A DNA stretch of 64,000 nucleotides from VGTK01 sp046327915 (lineage in GTDB: Bacteria > Desulfobacterota > Binatia > UBA12015). The stretch is taken from contig JAXLXO010000035.1 of NCBI GenBank assembly GCA_046327915.1, forward strand, positions 1-64,000. The letters run 5' to 3'. The notes beneath the pieces are model-generated. The model did no database searches, was not told where the DNA came from, and saw only the letters and a list, made by a program, of their open reading frames with translations. The position numbers and the translations under genes are program-made. This document shows, piece by piece, positions 51,292-60,629 of this stretch. How positions within the stretch are numbered: the first letter of the stretch is position 1; the number at the start of each line of letters is the position of its first letter.

Positions 51292-51933
51292 ATGAGCGCT
51301 GCTCGGATGACGGATCTCGCGCAGCACCTCGAGAGCGTTCAGCCGCTGCTCCAGCGCTGGGGCTACGCGGCCGTCTTCGTCGCGGTCTTCGTCGAGGGCT
51401 GCGGCATCCCGGCGCCCGGACAGACCCTGCTGATCGCGGCCGCACTGCTCGCCGCGAAGGGCGAGCTGTGGCTCGGGCTCGTGCTCGCAACGGCGGTCTG
51501 TGCAGCCGCGGGCGGCAATCTCGCCGGCTACGCGATCGGCCGCCTCGGCGGACATCGCGTCCTCGAGCGCGTCGCGTCGCCGCAGCGCCTCGAGCAGATG
51601 GAGCGGCTTTTCGAGAATCGGGGCGGGGCCGTGGTCGGCTTCGGCCGCTTCGTCGACGGGCTGCGGCAGCTGTCCGGCATCGCGGCCGGCTCGCTCAACA
51701 TGGACCTGGTCACGTTCTTCGGCTGGAACCTGATCGGCGCCGTGGTTTGGGTGGGCTTCTGGGGCGCGGGCGCGTTCTTCTTCGAGCGCCACGTGACGCA
51801 GCTGTCGGCGGTGTTCCACCACCTGCGGCCGATCGCGCTCGGCCTCGCGGCGATCGGCGTGGTGATCGCGCTGCGCTGGCTCCGACGGCCCACGGATCCC
51901 TCCGACGAAGGCGCACCCGGCGCTTCGCGCTGA
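51292..51933 (+). CDS. DedA-family membrane protein
   Basis: A 213-residue DedA protein. The family motif GRFVDGLRQLSGIAAGSLNM (usually GRFxPxxR) and the preceding FENRGGAVVGF are present. ALLAAKGELWLGLVLATAV and FFGWNLIGAVVWVGFWGAGA are membrane segments. DedA proteins act on the cell envelope, some as lipid flippases. ATG at 51292; no strong ribosome-binding site. Confidence 0.85.
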   Translation: MSAARMTDLAQHLESVQPLLQRWGYAAVFVAVFVEGCGIPAPGQTLLIAAALLAAKGELWLGLVLATAVCAAAGGNLAGYAIGRLGGHRVLERVASPQRLEQMERLFENRGGAVVGFGRFVDGLRQLSGIAAGSLNMDLVTFFGWNLIGAVVWVGFWGAGAFFFERHVTQLSAVFHHLRPIALGLAAIGVVIALRWLRRPTDPSDEGAPGASR

Positions 51934-51996
51934 GCCCGCGGCGGAGACGCAGTTCGCGCTCGTCCGCGGGTGACGCGCGGTGATAGCGTGCGCGCG

Positions 51997-54900
51997 GTGA
52001 TCCGCCGCTCCCTTCCGCTTCTCTGCCTCTGCTTCTTTCTCTCCGGCTTCGGCAGCCTGATCCTCGAGGTCGTCTGGACGCGGCAGCTGCGTCTGATCTT
52101 CGGCTCGACCACGCTCGCCGCGAGCACGATCCTCGTCGCCTACATGCTCGGGCTCGGCCTCGGCGGTCTCGTCGGCGGCCGCGTCGCGGGCCGCCTGCGC
52201 CGCGGGCTCGCAGTCTACGGTGGCATCGAGATCGCGATCGGGCTGGTTGCGCTCGCGGTGCCGTTCCTGCTCGACGCGCTGCCACCGCTTGCGCGCGCGC
52301 TGGTGATCGACGCGGGACCGTGGGGGCTCGTGCTCGGGCGATTCCTGGTCGCACTGCTCGTGCTGCTCGTGCCGACCATCCTGATGGGCGCCACGCTGCC
52401 GATCGTCGTCGCGGCCGTCACGCGCGACGACCCGGCGATCGGCGCGCGCACCGGGCTGCTCTACGGCATCAACACGCTGGGTGCGGTCGCGGGCGTGTTC
52501 GCGACGGCGTTCGTGCTCTTCCCGGCGCTCGGGCTGTGGCGCTCGAACGTCGTCGGCGCGCTGCTCGACGTCGCGGTCGGCGTGGTCGCGCTGCTCCTTC
52601 TCGGACGCGTCGGGGTCACGAGCGCCGACGCGGCGGACGCATCCGGGCCGGCGACGACGCACGACGCGTCGTCGAGGACGCCCGCACCGCTCGCGGCGGA
52701 CGACGTGCCGCCCGTCGGCGTGCTGCTCGTCGCCTATGCGCTGGTGGGCTTCACCGCGCTGGTCTACGAGGTGTGCTGGACGCGTGCGCTCGCTCTCGTC
52801 CTCGGCTCTTCGATCTACGCCTTCTCGGCGATGCTCGGCGCGTTCCTGGTCGGCATCGCGCTCGGTAGCCTCGCGGTGCGCGGCCTCGTCGACCGCAGCC
52901 GGCGGCCGGTCACGCTGCTGATTGCAGGACTGCTGGCGCTCGGCTTCGCGTCGCTCGCGGTGACGCTCGTCCTGCCGCTGCTGCCGGACGCGTTCCTCGG
53001 CCTGCTGCGCCGCACCGGGCCGATCGGCACGCGCCTCGTCCTGCTGCAGGTCGCGCTCTGCGTCGTCGTGCAGCTGCCCGCGACGCTCGTGCTCGGCGCC
53101 CTCTTCCCGTTGCTCACGCGCCTCGTCGCCGCCGCCGGGACGGCAGCAGGTGCCGCCGTCGGGCGCGTCTACTTCGCGAACACGGTCGGCTGCGCCGCCG
53201 GTGCGTTCCTCGCGGGCTTCGTGCTCGTGCCGATGCTGGGGCTGCGCGACACCCTCGCTCTCGCGGCCGCGATCAACCTGCTGAGCGCGGCGCTCGTGCT
53301 GGTCGCGCAGCGGACGCTCGGTGGCGCCGCGCGCGCCGCCGCCGTCGTGCCCGTCGCGGCCGCCGCGGCGCTGCTCGTCCTGCCGCTGCCGTTCGACGCG
53401 GGCGCGTTGACGCGTGGCTCGTACCGCGGCCCCGAGCTGGTGCTCGACTTCGGCATCGAGGACGTCGCGCTCGACGGCGTTCCGAGGAACGAGGTGCTCT
53501 TCTACCGCGACGGCATGAACAGCACGGTGTCGGTGCACCAGCTCGACGGCGTGCGCGAGCTGCGCGTCAACGGCAAGGCCGACGCCTCGACCGGCGGCGA
53601 CATGTCGACGCAGATCCTGCTCGGGCAGCTGCCGTTGCTGTTCGGTCCGCCGCCGAAGCGCGTGGCGGTGATCGGCTACGCGTCGGGCGTCACGGCCGGC
53701 TCGGTCGCGCGCCACGACGTCGAGCAGATCGACGTGATCGAGATCGAGCCCGCGATCCTGGACGCGCAGCGCTTCTTCGAGGACGCCAACGGTCGCCCGC
53801 TCGGCGATCCGCGCGTGCACGCGATCCTCGACGACGGGCGCGCGCACCTCGCGGCGAGCCCCGGCACCTACGACGTCGTCATCTCCGAGCCGTCGAATCC
53901 GTGGATGAGCGGCGTCTCGAACCTGTTCACGCGCGAGTTCTTCCACATCGCGCGCGAGTCGCTGCGTCCGGGTGGGCGGCTGCTGCAGTGGGTGCAGCTC
54001 TACGCGATGCCGCCGGAGGATCTGTACTCGATCCTCGCCGCGCTGCGCGCGGAGTTCGGCAACGTCTACGCGTTCTCGCACGGTGACGAGGAGCCCGACC
54101 TGCTGCTGCTCGCGACGCAGGAGCCGCTCGGCCGCGACGACCTGCCGCACTGGGAGAAGCTGCCGCCGGCCGTCAAGTACGACCTGCGCCGCATCGGCAA
54201 CTTCTCGACCGCGGATCTGTGGAGCCTCCTGCGCCTGCTGCCCGCCGACGTCGACGTGCTCGCGAAGCGCGCCCCGCTGGTGAACCGCGACGACAACCTG
54301 CACATCGAGCTCGCGACGCCGTGGCTGCTCGGCGCCATGCAGGGCGAGGACACGCTCGAGCCGAACTGGAAGGCGTTCGGACAGTTCAAGCTCGGCGTGC
54401 TGCCGCTGCTGCGCCAGGTCGGCGAGCCGATGGACGCGGACCGCGTCGGCGCGCTCGCGCTGTCGTACCTGCGCGCGCGCCACGATCCGACGGTCGCGGC
54501 GGCCCTGCTCGCGGTCGCGGCGAAGGGCGGCGGCACGCCGCATGTCCTCGCGGCAGCGCTGCTGCTCGGGCGCGCCTTCGACACCGACAACGAGATGACG
54601 ATGGAGAGCCAGCTGCAGACCATCGAGCAGGCGCTCACGGCCGCGCCGGATGCGCTCGAGCCGCTGCTGATCCGCGCCGACCTGCACATGGAGGCCGAGC
54701 AGTACGACCTCGCTCTCGCGGACGCCGAGCACGCGAGCCGGATCGCGCCCGACGATCCGCGCGGGCTCGAGATCCAGGCGCGCGCACTGCGTGCGCTCGG
54801 ACGCGACGCGGACGCGCTCGCCGCGTACGTGACGCTGCTCGGGACGTCGCACGCGACGTACTACCGCACGCTGCCGCAGGAGCAGGCGGAGCTGCTGCTC

Positions 54901-55257
54901 GCGACGGACCGCCCCGCGGACGCGATCCCGGTGCTCGAGACGTACCTGCGCGAGGTGCGCCCCGGCTGGCAGGACGGCTGGCTGCTGCTCGCCCGCGCGC
55001 GCGAGCAGACGGGCGACCCGGCGGCGGCGAAGCGCGCGCGCGACAACGCGCTCGTGGTCGAGCAGAACGAGATCCGCCGCATGCACCGCCAGGCGCGCAT
55101 CTCGCACTGGCGCGGCTGGGACGACGTCGCGATCGACCTGCTGCAGCAGGTGACGACGTTCGAGCCCGGCAACGCCGAGGCGCAGGCGGAGCTCGCCGAG
55201 CTGCGGCGTGCGAACCCGTCGGCGTCGCCGGCCGGCGGAAGCGCGTCGACGGACTGA
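51997..55257 (+). CDS. Membrane-fused spermidine-synthase-like protein with C-terminal TPR
   Basis: About 1086 residues. Residues ~1-470 hold two sets of membrane segments (LILEVVWTRQLRLIFGST and YALVGFTALVYEVCWTRALAL show the duplicated SLC/MFS-like pattern of fused spermidine synthases). Residues ~510-720 are a Rossmann methyltransferase-like domain with VIGYASGVTAGSV, VIEIEPAILDAQRFF, ILDDGRAHLA and ISEPSNPWMSGV. The last ~240 residues are TPR-like. The Asp used by true aminopropyltransferases is replaced by the EPSNPW motif, so polyamine synthesis is unlikely. GTG at 51970 is an alternative start. Confidence 0.8.
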   Translation: MIRRSLPLLCLCFFLSGFGSLILEVVWTRQLRLIFGSTTLAASTILVAYMLGLGLGGLVGGRVAGRLRRGLAVYGGIEIAIGLVALAVPFLLDALPPLARALVIDAGPWGLVLGRFLVALLVLLVPTILMGATLPIVVAAVTRDDPAIGARTGLLYGINTLGAVAGVFATAFVLFPALGLWRSNVVGALLDVAVGVVALLLLGRVGVTSADAADASGPATTHDASSRTPAPLAADDVPPVGVLLVAYALVGFTALVYEVCWTRALALVLGSSIYAFSAMLGAFLVGIALGSLAVRGLVDRSRRPVTLLIAGLLALGFASLAVTLVLPLLPDAFLGLLRRTGPIGTRLVLLQVALCVVVQLPATLVLGALFPLLTRLVAAAGTAAGAAVGRVYFANTVGCAAGAFLAGFVLVPMLGLRDTLALAAAINLLSAALVLVAQRTLGGAARAAAVVPVAAAAALLVLPLPFDAGALTRGSYRGPELVLDFGIEDVALDGVPRNEVLFYRDGMNSTVSVHQLDGVRELRVNGKADASTGGDMSTQILLGQLPLLFGPPPKRVAVIGYASGVTAGSVARHDVEQIDVIEIEPAILDAQRFFEDANGRPLGDPRVHAILDDGRAHLAASPGTYDVVISEPSNPWMSGVSNLFTREFFHIARESLRPGGRLLQWVQLYAMPPEDLYSILAALRAEFGNVYAFSHGDEEPDLLLLATQEPLGRDDLPHWEKLPPAVKYDLRRIGNFSTADLWSLLRLLPADVDVLAKRAPLVNRDDNLHIELATPWLLGAMQGEDTLEPNWKAFGQFKLGVLPLLRQVGEPMDADRVGALALSYLRARHDPTVAAALLAVAAKGGGTPHVLAAALLLGRAFDTDNEMTMESQLQTIEQALTAAPDALEPLLIRADLHMEAEQYDLALADAEHASRIAPDDPRGLEIQARALRALGRDADALAAYVTLLGTSHATYYRTLPQEQAELLLATDRPADAIPVLETYLREVRPGWQDGWLLLARAREQTGDPAAAKRARDNALVVEQNEIRRMHRQARISHWRGWDDVAIDLLQQVTTFEPGNAEAQAELAELRRANPSASPAGGSASTD

Positions 55258-55264
55258 TCGGGTC

Positions 55265-57442
55265 TCAGCGTCCGGCGCGGGCGAGCAGCGGCTCGGGGCG
55301 GTCGCCGACGCGGACCCTGCGCAGCAGACGGCGGCGCGACACCCAGGCCATCAGGCCCGTGACCAGCAGCGCGGCACACGAGATCGCGACACCCGACGCG
55401 AGGCCCGGCGGGACGTAGCGCATCGCCACGCGGTGCGTGCCCGCGTCGAGCCAGACACCGCGCACGAGGCCGTTGACCTCGACGATCGGTGCGGCGGCGC
55501 CGTCCACGGTCGCGGTCCAGCCGTCGAGCATGGTGTCGTTCACCACCAGCAGCGCGGGCGCATCCAGCACGGCCTCGATCTCGAGCGCGCTCCGGCCGTC
55601 GCGCAGGAAGCGCGGCGCGGGCTCGCCGGCGCCATCGGCCGTCGCGGGGTCGGCGACCGGCGGATCCGCGAACGCCGCCGCCGGCAGGTCGCCGCGGCGC
55701 ACGAGCGCGAGTCCGGTGTGCGCGCCGCCGTCTCCCGTGACGAAGCGGGCGAGCGCCTCGTGCGCGTCGGCCGCGGAGCGGACGCGGCGCGTGACGAACG
55801 CGCGCGGCTGCACGCCGGACAGCTCGTAGAGCTTGACGCCGATGCGCTCGTCGGGGATCGGCAGCGCGCTCGCGTCGGGCGCCTCGTCGAGGCGGACCCA
55901 GCTGGTCACGTAGCGCGTACCGAGCGCGGCGAGTGCGCCGAGCGCGGTGGCGCGCGGAACGGCTCCGAGCTCCTGTTGCAGCCACTCGTGCTTGACGAGG
56001 TTCAGCGAGCTCGGCGCGTTCACGTTGGCGAGGCCGTAGAGCTCGCCGACGGCACCCCACGGCAGGCTCCGGTCGAGCGCGACCGCGGCCGGCAGCGAGC
56101 GCGGGATCGGACGTCCGCGCTCGTTCGCGTAGACGCGCGGCGCATGCTCGCCGCCGGACGCGTCTCCGGCCGCGCGGCGTGCCGCCTCGTCGGCGAGGAT
56201 CGCACGCGCCGACGCCGGCGGGTCGAGCACGACCTCCGGACGCGGCGCGTAGAGTGCGTCGCGGTTCGCACGCGCGAGGTCGGCGAAGACGACCACGCAC
56301 AGCAGCACGCCGAGCAGCGCGGACGCGCGCGAGGCGAGCGGCGATCCGCCGCGTCGTGCGAGCCCGGCGACGATCGCCGCGGCGCCGAACGCCGCACCCG
56401 CGGCGATCAGCGCGTGCACGCCGAGGAAGAGCTTCTCCGGGTAGCGCAGCAGATTCGACAGCGGCAGATGCGCGTAGAGGAACGGGTACACCGGCGTGTA
56501 CGAGCCGAGCACCACGAGCACCGCGCCGACCGCGATCGCGCCCCAGAAGGCGAGCATCGCGCGACGCGCGGTGACGAGACCGACCAGCGCCAGCGCGAGC
56601 ACGCCCGGGCCGACGTAGATCTGCGGCATGAAGCGCTCGGGCGACGGGGCCCACGCGTCGCGCGCGAGCTGCGCCAGGTCCGCGGGCGGGATCGAGTAAC
56701 GCATCGCGGTCGCGGCATCGATGCCCTGCGCGCCGCGCCAGGTCCGGGTCAGGAAGTGGAAGAACGGCAGCAGCTCGACCGCGGCGAGCGCGAACGCCAG
56801 CGGCGGCACGAGGAGGCTCGCCGGGTGCCGGCTCACGAGAACGAGTGCCGCGGCGGCCACGAGGACCATCTCCGGCCCGCCGGCGATCAGCGCCAGCGCC
56901 ATCGCGATCGTCGCGAGCGCGATCTTCGTCCCGAGTCCGCGCGGACGGAGCCACGCCCACAGCACCCACGGCAGCCACGCGGCCGACAGCAGCTGGTTCA
57001 GGACGTTCCCCATCGAGACCATCGTGCCGCCGAAGGTCCACACCAGCGCGCCGAGCAGCGCCGCGGAGCGCGGCAGACCCGACACCCGCAGCCAGAGCAG
57101 CGCACCGAGAGCCGTGAACGCGTAGTGGCCGACGAAGAGCAGGTTCAGCCCGCGCACGAACGGCGGGATCGCGAGCAGCAGATTCGGCGGGTAGAGCGCG
57201 CCCGCGAGCAGGTCGGGCAGGAAGGGCTTGCCGAGCGCCGCGTCGGGGTTCCAGAGCGGCCACTCGCGCGCCGCGAGCGAGCGCGCGAGGAAGGCCTTCA
57301 GCGGCAGCAGCGCCGCCAGTGCGTCGGGCTCCGCGACGATCGCGTCGCCGCGCAGCAGCGGCGCGAAGAACCAGCCCACCGCCAGCACGAGGGCGAGCGC
57401 GGTCCACGCGTCCTTGCGGACGGAACGCCCCCCTGGAATCAC
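55265..57442 (-). CDS. YfhO-family membrane protein
   Basis: A 725-residue polytopic protein of the bacterial YfhO family, with about 12 hydrophobic segments, LWNPDAALGKPFLPDLLAGA and GLPRSAALLGALVWTFGGTM typical of it, and a C-terminal periplasmic beta domain (NDTMLDGWTATVDGAAAPI). Some family members glycosylate envelope polymers. It converges on the spermidine-synthase-like gene with seven bases between stops. Start GTG at 57442. Confidence 0.8.
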   Translation of the reverse strand: MIPGGRSVRKDAWTALALVLAVGWFFAPLLRGDAIVAEPDALAALLPLKAFLARSLAAREWPLWNPDAALGKPFLPDLLAGALYPPNLLLAIPPFVRGLNLLFVGHYAFTALGALLWLRVSGLPRSAALLGALVWTFGGTMVSMGNVLNQLLSAAWLPWVLWAWLRPRGLGTKIALATIAMALALIAGGPEMVLVAAAALVLVSRHPASLLVPPLAFALAAVELLPFFHFLTRTWRGAQGIDAATAMRYSIPPADLAQLARDAWAPSPERFMPQIYVGPGVLALALVGLVTARRAMLAFWGAIAVGAVLVVLGSYTPVYPFLYAHLPLSNLLRYPEKLFLGVHALIAAGAAFGAAAIVAGLARRGGSPLASRASALLGVLLCVVVFADLARANRDALYAPRPEVVLDPPASARAILADEAARRAAGDASGGEHAPRVYANERGRPIPRSLPAAVALDRSLPWGAVGELYGLANVNAPSSLNLVKHEWLQQELGAVPRATALGALAALGTRYVTSWVRLDEAPDASALPIPDERIGVKLYELSGVQPRAFVTRRVRSAADAHEALARFVTGDGGAHTGLALVRRGDLPAAAFADPPVADPATADGAGEPAPRFLRDGRSALEIEAVLDAPALLVVNDTMLDGWTATVDGAAAPIVEVNGLVRGVWLDAGTHRVAMRYVPPGLASGVAISCAALLVTGLMAWVSRRRLLRRVRVGDRPEPLLARAGR

Positions 57443-57704
57443 GCCAGTCTATCGGCCGCGGACATCCCGCCCTGCAGTCGCCCGGTCGGCCGGTGCGCGC
57501 AAGGGGCCGGGAGGCATGATCTGCGGATCCGGGTCCGGCGTCCGGGCCGGGTCGAAGCCTGCACTGGCCCCCGGCACCGGGGGCATCCGCCCCACCCGTT
57601 CGACGTCGAACGGCACCAACGGACCTGCCATTCGCCAGATCCGGAAAAATCGGCAATCCACCCGGACGACGGATCTCGTAGCGGGCGATGAAGGACCGTG
57701 CCTG
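57443..57704. other. Divergent intergenic region
   Basis: A 262-base stretch between the YfhO and ECF sigma genes. It contains a perfect 8-bp repeat GCCCCCGG/CCGGGGGC at 57567-57584 with only two bases between, and a 14-codon frame at 57688. It should hold both promoters; I found no convincing ECF-type promoter. Confidence 0.4.
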
Positions 57705-58304
57705 GTGGGATCCGCCGAAGCCGCCCTCGTGACCACGACACCCGACGCCGAGCCCGCCGAACTGATCGCCCGCTGCGCGCGCGGCGACCAGTCGGCGCTG
57801 GCGCGCCTCTACGACACCACCGCGGCGCAGGTGAACGGGCTCGCGCTGCGGATCCTCGGCGACCGGGACACCGCCGAGGAGATCACCGGCGACGTCTTCC
57901 TGCAGGTGTGGCGCTCGGCGTCGTCCTACGACGCGAGCCGGGGCAGCCCACTCGCGTGGCTGCTGACCATCGCACGGAGTCGCTCGATCGACCGCCTGCG
58001 CGCGACCGCGGGCGATCGCCGGCAGACGGCGCCGTTCGAGCTCGGCCTGAAGGCCGCCGCCGCGGAGCCGGGTCCCGAGGAGGTGTCGAGCCTGGTGCAG
58101 CGCGGCCGCTTCGTCCGCGCTGCCATGCAGCGGCTCAGCCGCGAGCAGCGCGAGGCCATCGAGCTCGCCTTCTTCGCGGGGCTCAGCCACAACGAGATCG
58201 CCGACACTCTCGGCGCGCCGCTCGGCACGGTCAAGACACGAATCCGTCTCGGCATGGGCCGGCTGCGCGACGTGCTGGTGGCGCGGGGAGGACTTGCATC
58301 GTGA
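57705..58304 (+). CDS. ECF-type RNA polymerase sigma factor
   Basis: A 199-residue sigma factor. Region 2 is VNGLALRILGDRDTAEEITG then WLLTIARSRSIDRLRA; region 4 is LSREQREAIELAFFAGLSHN then EIADTLGAPLGTVKTRI. GTG at 57705 has GAAGGA nine bases upstream; GTG at 57729 is an alternative. The stop overlaps the anti-sigma gene (GTGA). It should redirect transcription in response to the signal that frees it from its partner. Confidence 0.85.
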   Translation: MGSAEAALVTTTPDAEPAELIARCARGDQSALARLYDTTAAQVNGLALRILGDRDTAEEITGDVFLQVWRSASSYDASRGSPLAWLLTIARSRSIDRLRATAGDRRQTAPFELGLKAAAAEPGPEEVSSLVQRGRFVRAAMQRLSREQREAIELAFFAGLSHNEIADTLGAPLGTVKTRIRLGMGRLRDVLVARGGLAS

Positions 58305-58894
58305 AGCGCTCGACGACGCTCGATGCGGCGAAGGCCGCGGCATTCGCTCTCGGTGCACTGCCGGCCGACGCGGCCGCGGAGCTCGAGGAGCGCATCGCGG
58401 CTTCGCCCGCGCTGCGCGAGGAGGTCGACGCGCTGCGCGCGGTCGCGGACGAGCTGCTGCTCGCGGCGGAGCCGGCCGAGCCGCGGGCGGGCGTGCGCGA
58501 GCGTCTGCTGGCGCGAGTCGCGGCAGACACGACGGCCGATGCCTCCGGTGCGGCCACGGCTTCGCCGCGTCCGGCACGTCCGCCGCTGCCCGACCTTCTC
58601 TTCGCGCTCGAGCCCGACGCGGTCTGGAAGGACGTCGCGCCCGGCTTGCAGCGTCGTCACCTGTCGCGCGGCGCGGACGCGACGTCGTACGTGCTGCGCG
58701 TCGCGCCCGGCGCGACGATCCCGGCGCACGACCACGCCTGCGTCGAGCACCTCTTCGTCCTGAGCGGCAGCATCGACGTCGACGGCACGCTGTGCCACGC
58801 CGGTGATTACCACCGCGCGGCGCAGGGCACGCGCCATCACGCGCCCTGGTCGGCGGAAGGGTGCTCCGTGCTGGTCGTCGAGTCGGTGGCGTAG
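58301..58894 (+). CDS. Cupin anti-sigma factor, zinc-less RskA-like N-terminus
   Basis: A 197-residue soluble protein next to the sigma gene with a four-base overlap. The N-terminal part (AFALGALPADAAAELEERIA, SPALREEVDAL) resembles RskA-type anti-sigma domains and has none of the HxxxCxxC zinc ligands of ChrR. The C-terminal cupin of ChrR type has the metal site HDHACVEH (H143, H145, E149) and a later His in RHHAPWSAEG. It probably holds the sigma factor until the cupin senses a metal, oxidant or small molecule. The last 58 bases overlap the convergent rhomboid gene. Confidence 0.75.
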   Translation: MKRSTTLDAAKAAAFALGALPADAAAELEERIAASPALREEVDALRAVADELLLAAEPAEPRAGVRERLLARVAADTTADASGAATASPRPARPPLPDLLFALEPDAVWKDVAPGLQRRHLSRGADATSYVLRVAPGATIPAHDHACVEHLFVLSGSIDVDGTLCHAGDYHRAAQGTRHHAPWSAEGCSVLVVESVA

Positions 58895-59751
58895 GACGGC
58901 GGGTCGCCGCCCGTGCGCGGGGTGAGCAGCGCGCCGAGCACGATGCCCGCGACCAGCCCGCCGAGGTGCGCGACGTGGTCGGCGTCGGGGCCGGCGCCGA
59001 CGAGCAGCGCGTAGATCGCGAACAGCGCGCCGATCACCTGCCAGCGCGCGAAGCGTCCGCCCCATCCCGGATCGAGCCCGGTACCGCCGAGCGCGCCGAG
59101 CACGCCCGAGATCCCGCCGGACGCGCCCGCCTTGAGGCTCGCCGACGGCGCCAGCACGTGGCTCGCGACGTTGCCCGCCACCCCCGTCAAGAGGAAGATC
59201 AGCAGGAAGCGCGCCGGTCCGAGCAGGTTCGCGAGCGGCGGCCCGACGAGCAGCAGCGTGACCATGTTGGCGAGCAGGTGCGCGCCGTCGAAGTGGACGA
59301 ACACGGCGCTCGCGAGCCGCCACCAGTCCCCGACCCAGACCTGATCCCAGGTGATGGCGCCGAAGTCGAGCAGACGCGCGCGCGTCGGCGGACCGCCCGC
59401 CTGCATGCGCACGAACCACGCGACGCAGGCGACGATCACGAGCGCCACCGCCCAGTCGGCGCGTCCGAGCCACAGCGCCCGCACCGGCACACGGAACACC
59501 GGACGCTCCGCCGGGCGCGGCGCGGCCGGCGCGTGAACCCCGTCGGGGTACTCCTCCGCGACGAGAGCGCGCGCCCGCTCGGCGTGCTCCGCGAACGTGA
59601 CGACGGTCCAGCCGGCGTCGCCGATCCGCATCCTGCTCTCCGACGGGATGCCCATCGCCGCGAGCAGGACGACCACGTCGTCGGCGCGGCGGCGCTCGAG
59701 CCCGGTCGCCACCTCGTCGGGCGCGAGCGGTGCTTCGGGCTCGAGGGTCAC
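58837..59751 (-). CDS. Rhomboid-family intramembrane protease
   Basis: A 304-residue protein. A ~70-residue cytosolic domain (LERRRADDVVVLLAAMGIPS) precedes six membrane segments. The catalytic Ser is in GASGGISG (~209) and the His in DHVAHLGGLVAG (~260). HFDGAHLLANMVTLLLVGPP is the typical loop region. It should cleave membrane-anchored proteins. GTG at 59751 opens it. The C-terminal tail is antisense to the anti-sigma gene. Confidence 0.85.
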   Translation of the reverse strand: MTLEPEAPLAPDEVATGLERRRADDVVVLLAAMGIPSESRMRIGDAGWTVVTFAEHAERARALVAEEYPDGVHAPAAPRPAERPVFRVPVRALWLGRADWAVALVIVACVAWFVRMQAGGPPTRARLLDFGAITWDQVWVGDWWRLASAVFVHFDGAHLLANMVTLLLVGPPLANLLGPARFLLIFLLTGVAGNVASHVLAPSASLKAGASGGISGVLGALGGTGLDPGWGGRFARWQVIGALFAIYALLVGAGPDADHVAHLGGLVAGIVLGALLTPRTGGDPPSYATDSTTSTEHPSADQGA

Positions 59752-59848
59752 GACCGCCGATCGTAGCGGGGCGGCCGACGCGGGACGAGTGTCCTCGCCA
59801 CCGCCGCAGGCTAAGCAGAAGCGCGACGCCGGTCGATGGGAGGATGCC

Positions 59849-60571
59849 ATGGAGCAGCGCAGGCAGCGGTCGAGCCGATGGAGGGCCGGGTGGTCGCCCG
59901 AGCGCTGGCTCGAGGTGCTGCTCGCGATGCTCGTGCTGTTCGTCTTCGTCGGGCGTCCGATCGTCGCCGAGTGGCCGCAGGCGGACCTCGCGCTCGAGAT
60001 CATCCTGACGCTCGTGCTCGCGTCCGGTGTCGCGGCCACCACGCACCGCGGCGGGCTCACGATCGCGCTCATCGCCGCGATCACGATCGCCGTCGGGTGG
60101 GTGGCGTGGGGAACGCGCAGCGGCGCGGTCCGCGAGGTGCACAACGCCGTCGCGATGTTCTACTGCCTCGCGCTCGCGGGCTACGTCCTCAGCGAGGTCT
60201 TCCGCGCGACCGAGGTCAGACGCCACCAGATCGAGGGAGCGATCGCCGCGTACCTGCTGCTCGGTGTCGCGTGGTCCTTCGCCTACAACCTGGTCTTCAT
60301 GATGCGGCCCGACTCGTTCACGTTCGGCAATGCCATGCTGCAGGACGATCCCGAGTCGCAGGGACGCTTCCTCTACTTCAGCTTCGTCACGCTCACGACG
60401 ATCGGCTACGGCGACATCACGCCGACGATCGCGACCAGCGAGATGCTGTCGGTGCTCGAGGCGCTGGTCGGCCAGCTCTTCCCGGCGATCCTGCTGGCAC
60501 GGCTGGTTTCGATGGAGCTGCACCACCGGATCCTGCGCGAGCAGCGCGCGGCGCTGCACCGCGACGGCTGA
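59849..60571 (+). CDS. Two-pore-type potassium channel protein
   Basis: A 240-residue membrane protein. The selectivity filter TTIGYGDITP lies near residue 184. Preceding hydrophobic segments (LLAMLVLFVFVGRPIVA, LALEIILTLVLASGVAATT, LIAAITIAVGWVAWG, MFYCLALAGYVLSEVF, AYLLLGVAWSFAYNLVFM) give a larger N-terminal membrane region than a simple 2-TM channel. GGGAGG precedes the ATG. Likely conducts K+ passively. Confidence 0.8.
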   Translation: MEQRRQRSSRWRAGWSPERWLEVLLAMLVLFVFVGRPIVAEWPQADLALEIILTLVLASGVAATTHRGGLTIALIAAITIAVGWVAWGTRSGAVREVHNAVAMFYCLALAGYVLSEVFRATEVRRHQIEGAIAAYLLLGVAWSFAYNLVFMMRPDSFTFGNAMLQDDPESQGRFLYFSFVTLTTIGYGDITPTIATSEMLSVLEALVGQLFPAILLARLVSMELHHRILREQRAALHRDG

Positions 60572-60629
60572 CACCGGGCCCGGAGGCCGCGTGTTGACCG
60601 CGCCGCGACGCCGGGCGTAGTGGCCGGCG

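Noticed and set aside
51136..55107. Long open frame antisense to the spermidine-synthase-like gene
   Set aside because: It is Arg/Glu/Ala-rich with no domain or signal, a usual shadow of high-GC coding sequence.
51997..55257. True spermidine synthase
   Set aside because: The catalytic Asp region is replaced by EPSNPW and the protein is fused to membrane and TPR parts; polyamine synthesis is not supported.
57543..57704. ECF-type autoregulated promoter
   Set aside because: I could not find a pair of motifs with convincing spacing upstream of the sigma gene.
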